This document shows, one piece after another, positions 5,824-6,578 of a stretch of 6,578 bases of DNA. The translations under genes were made by a program, and so were the position numbers. Source of the stretch: Rhodobiaceae bacterium UBA7378. GTDB lineage: Bacteria > Pseudomonadota > Alphaproteobacteria > RS24. The notes beneath the pieces were generated by a model. That model saw only the letters and a list, made by a program, of their open reading frames with translations, ran no database searches and was not told the origin of the DNA. Position 1 is the first letter of the stretch; every line of letters begins with the position of its first letter. The stretch is taken from NCBI GenBank assembly GCA_002469805.1, contig DKNW01000061.1, forward strand, positions 1 through 6,578, given 5' to 3'.

Positions 5824-6578
5824 ATGGGATTTGTTTCAGACAATCTGTCACGCGTTAAGCCGTCTGCGACCATTGCCGTCACGGACAAGGCCCGTGCTTT
5901 GCGCGCTGCGGGTCGTGATGTTATTGGCCTTGGTGCCGGCGAGCCGGATTTCGACACGCCGGAGAACATTAAGGAAGCCGGCATGGATGCGATCCGCCGC
6001 GGCGAAACGAAATACACAGCCGTCAATGGTATCGATGAGTTGAAGCAGGCAATTTGCGACAAGTTTAAACGCGATAACGACCTCGATTATGAGCTCGCGC
6101 AATGCTTTGTGGCACCGGGCGGCAAGCCGGTGATCTACGACGCGATGATGGCGACGCTGAACCCGGGCGACGAGGTCATTATTCCTGCGCCGTATTGGGT
6201 CAGCTATCCCGATATTGTTAATCTGGCGGGCGGCACACCGATTAGTGTCGACACCCGCCAAGAAGACGGGTTCAAGCTGCAGGCCGCTGATCTGGAAGCC
6301 GCGATCACCGACAAAACCAAATGGTTCATTTTCAATTCGCCGTCCAATCCATCGGGCGCAGCCTATTCTGCCACCGAGTTGAAAGCGCTGACGGATGTGC
6401 TGGTGCGCCACCCCCATGTGTGGATTTTGACCGATGATATGTACGAGCATCTGACATACGACAATTTTGTGTTCGCGACACCGGCACAGGTCGAACCAGC
6501 CTTATATGAGCGCACGCTGACGATGAACGGCGTGTCTAAAGCCTATGCCATGACGGGCTGGCGCATTGGCTATTGCGC
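5824..6578 (+). CDS. aatA: Pyridoxal-phosphate aspartate aminotransferase, N-terminal part (gene cut by the right edge)
   Basis: This fold-type I aminotransferase exchanges the amino group between aspartate and 2-oxoglutarate; relatives in this subgroup also act on prephenate. The window holds 251 complete codons of a family of about 400. Visible: GAGEPDFDTP at 37-46, typical of the subgroup; TKYTAVNGI at 62-70; the PLP-phosphate loop GGK at 99-101; PAPYWVSYP at 121-129, whose Trp125 should stack on PLP; NSPSNPSG at 171-178, with substrate-binding Asn175; TDDMYEH at 203-209, where Asp204 should contact the PLP ring nitrogen and Tyr207 the ring oxygen; and SKAYAMTGWRIGY at 238-250, with Schiff-base Lys239 and Arg247. 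The substrate-binding C-terminal Arg lies outside. ATG 5824 matches the usual family N-terminus (MGFVSDNLSRVKPS) and has GGAAA 7-9 bases upstream; TTG 5788 is an in-frame alternative. Confidence 0.95.
   Translation, partial: MGFVSDNLSRVKPSATIAVTDKARALRAAGRDVIGLGAGEPDFDTPENIKEAGMDAIRRGETKYTAVNGIDELKQAICDKFKRDNDLDYELAQCFVAPGGKPVIYDAMMATLNPGDEVIIPAPYWVSYPDIVNLAGGTPISVDTRQEDGFKLQAADLEAAITDKTKWFIFNSPSNPSGAAYSATELKALTDVLVRHPHVWILTDDMYEHLTYDNFVFATPAQVEPALYERTLTMNGVSKAYAMTGWRIGYC

Noticed and set aside
5848..6450. A 200-codon ORF on the minus strand
   Set aside because: It lies antisense to the aminotransferase gene, whose frame is unmistakable, and its composition shows no known family. Long antisense ORFs are common opposite GC-rich coding frames.

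Overview
The window looks like ordinary chromosomal DNA of an alphaproteobacterium. UvrB, UvrC and the class I aspartate aminotransferase resemble alphaproteobacterial versions in wording, extensions and length. This is family recognition by eye, not a database match, and the genus cannot be named. No plasmid, phage, IS element, CRISPR array, tRNA or rRNA is visible.

Layout. (1) Positions 1-845, minus strand: the N-terminal 281 codons of uvrC, which runs off the left edge. (2) 846-1182: an AT-rich noncoding gap carrying a consensus DnaA box, an exact IHF-type motif, an all-A/T palindrome and an inverted repeat with A/T arms. (3) 1183-2432, minus: a two-gene pterin unit, a pteridine-reductase-type SDR followed 38 bp later by folB. 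(4) 2433-2551: a short divergent intergenic stretch with a good ribosome binding site. (5) 2552-3139, plus: a secreted, probably 8-stranded outer-membrane beta-barrel protein. (6) 3147-5378, minus: complete uvrB, converging on the barrel gene with only 7 bp between the stop codons. (7) 5481-5645, minus: a 54-codon membrane-protein ORF with its own ribosome binding site. (8) 5646-5823: a divergent intergenic region. (9) 5824-6578, plus: the first 251 codons of an aspartate aminotransferase, which runs off the right edge.

How the genes relate. UvrB and UvrC are successive partners in nucleotide excision repair: UvrB verifies the damage and UvrC makes both incisions. They lie about 2.3 kb apart on the same strand, separated by unrelated genes. 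The SDR and FolB both act on pterins, and the SDR has the Asp-Tyr-Lys catalytic arrangement of PTR1/FolM rather than the usual Ser-Tyr-Lys. The barrel protein and aminotransferase have no obvious link to either pair.

No new multi-gene system is evident. The items most worth checking are the origin-like gap at 846-1182, the predicted leaderless uvrB transcript, the 54-codon ORF upstream of uvrB, and the in-frame upstream TTG start of the aminotransferase.
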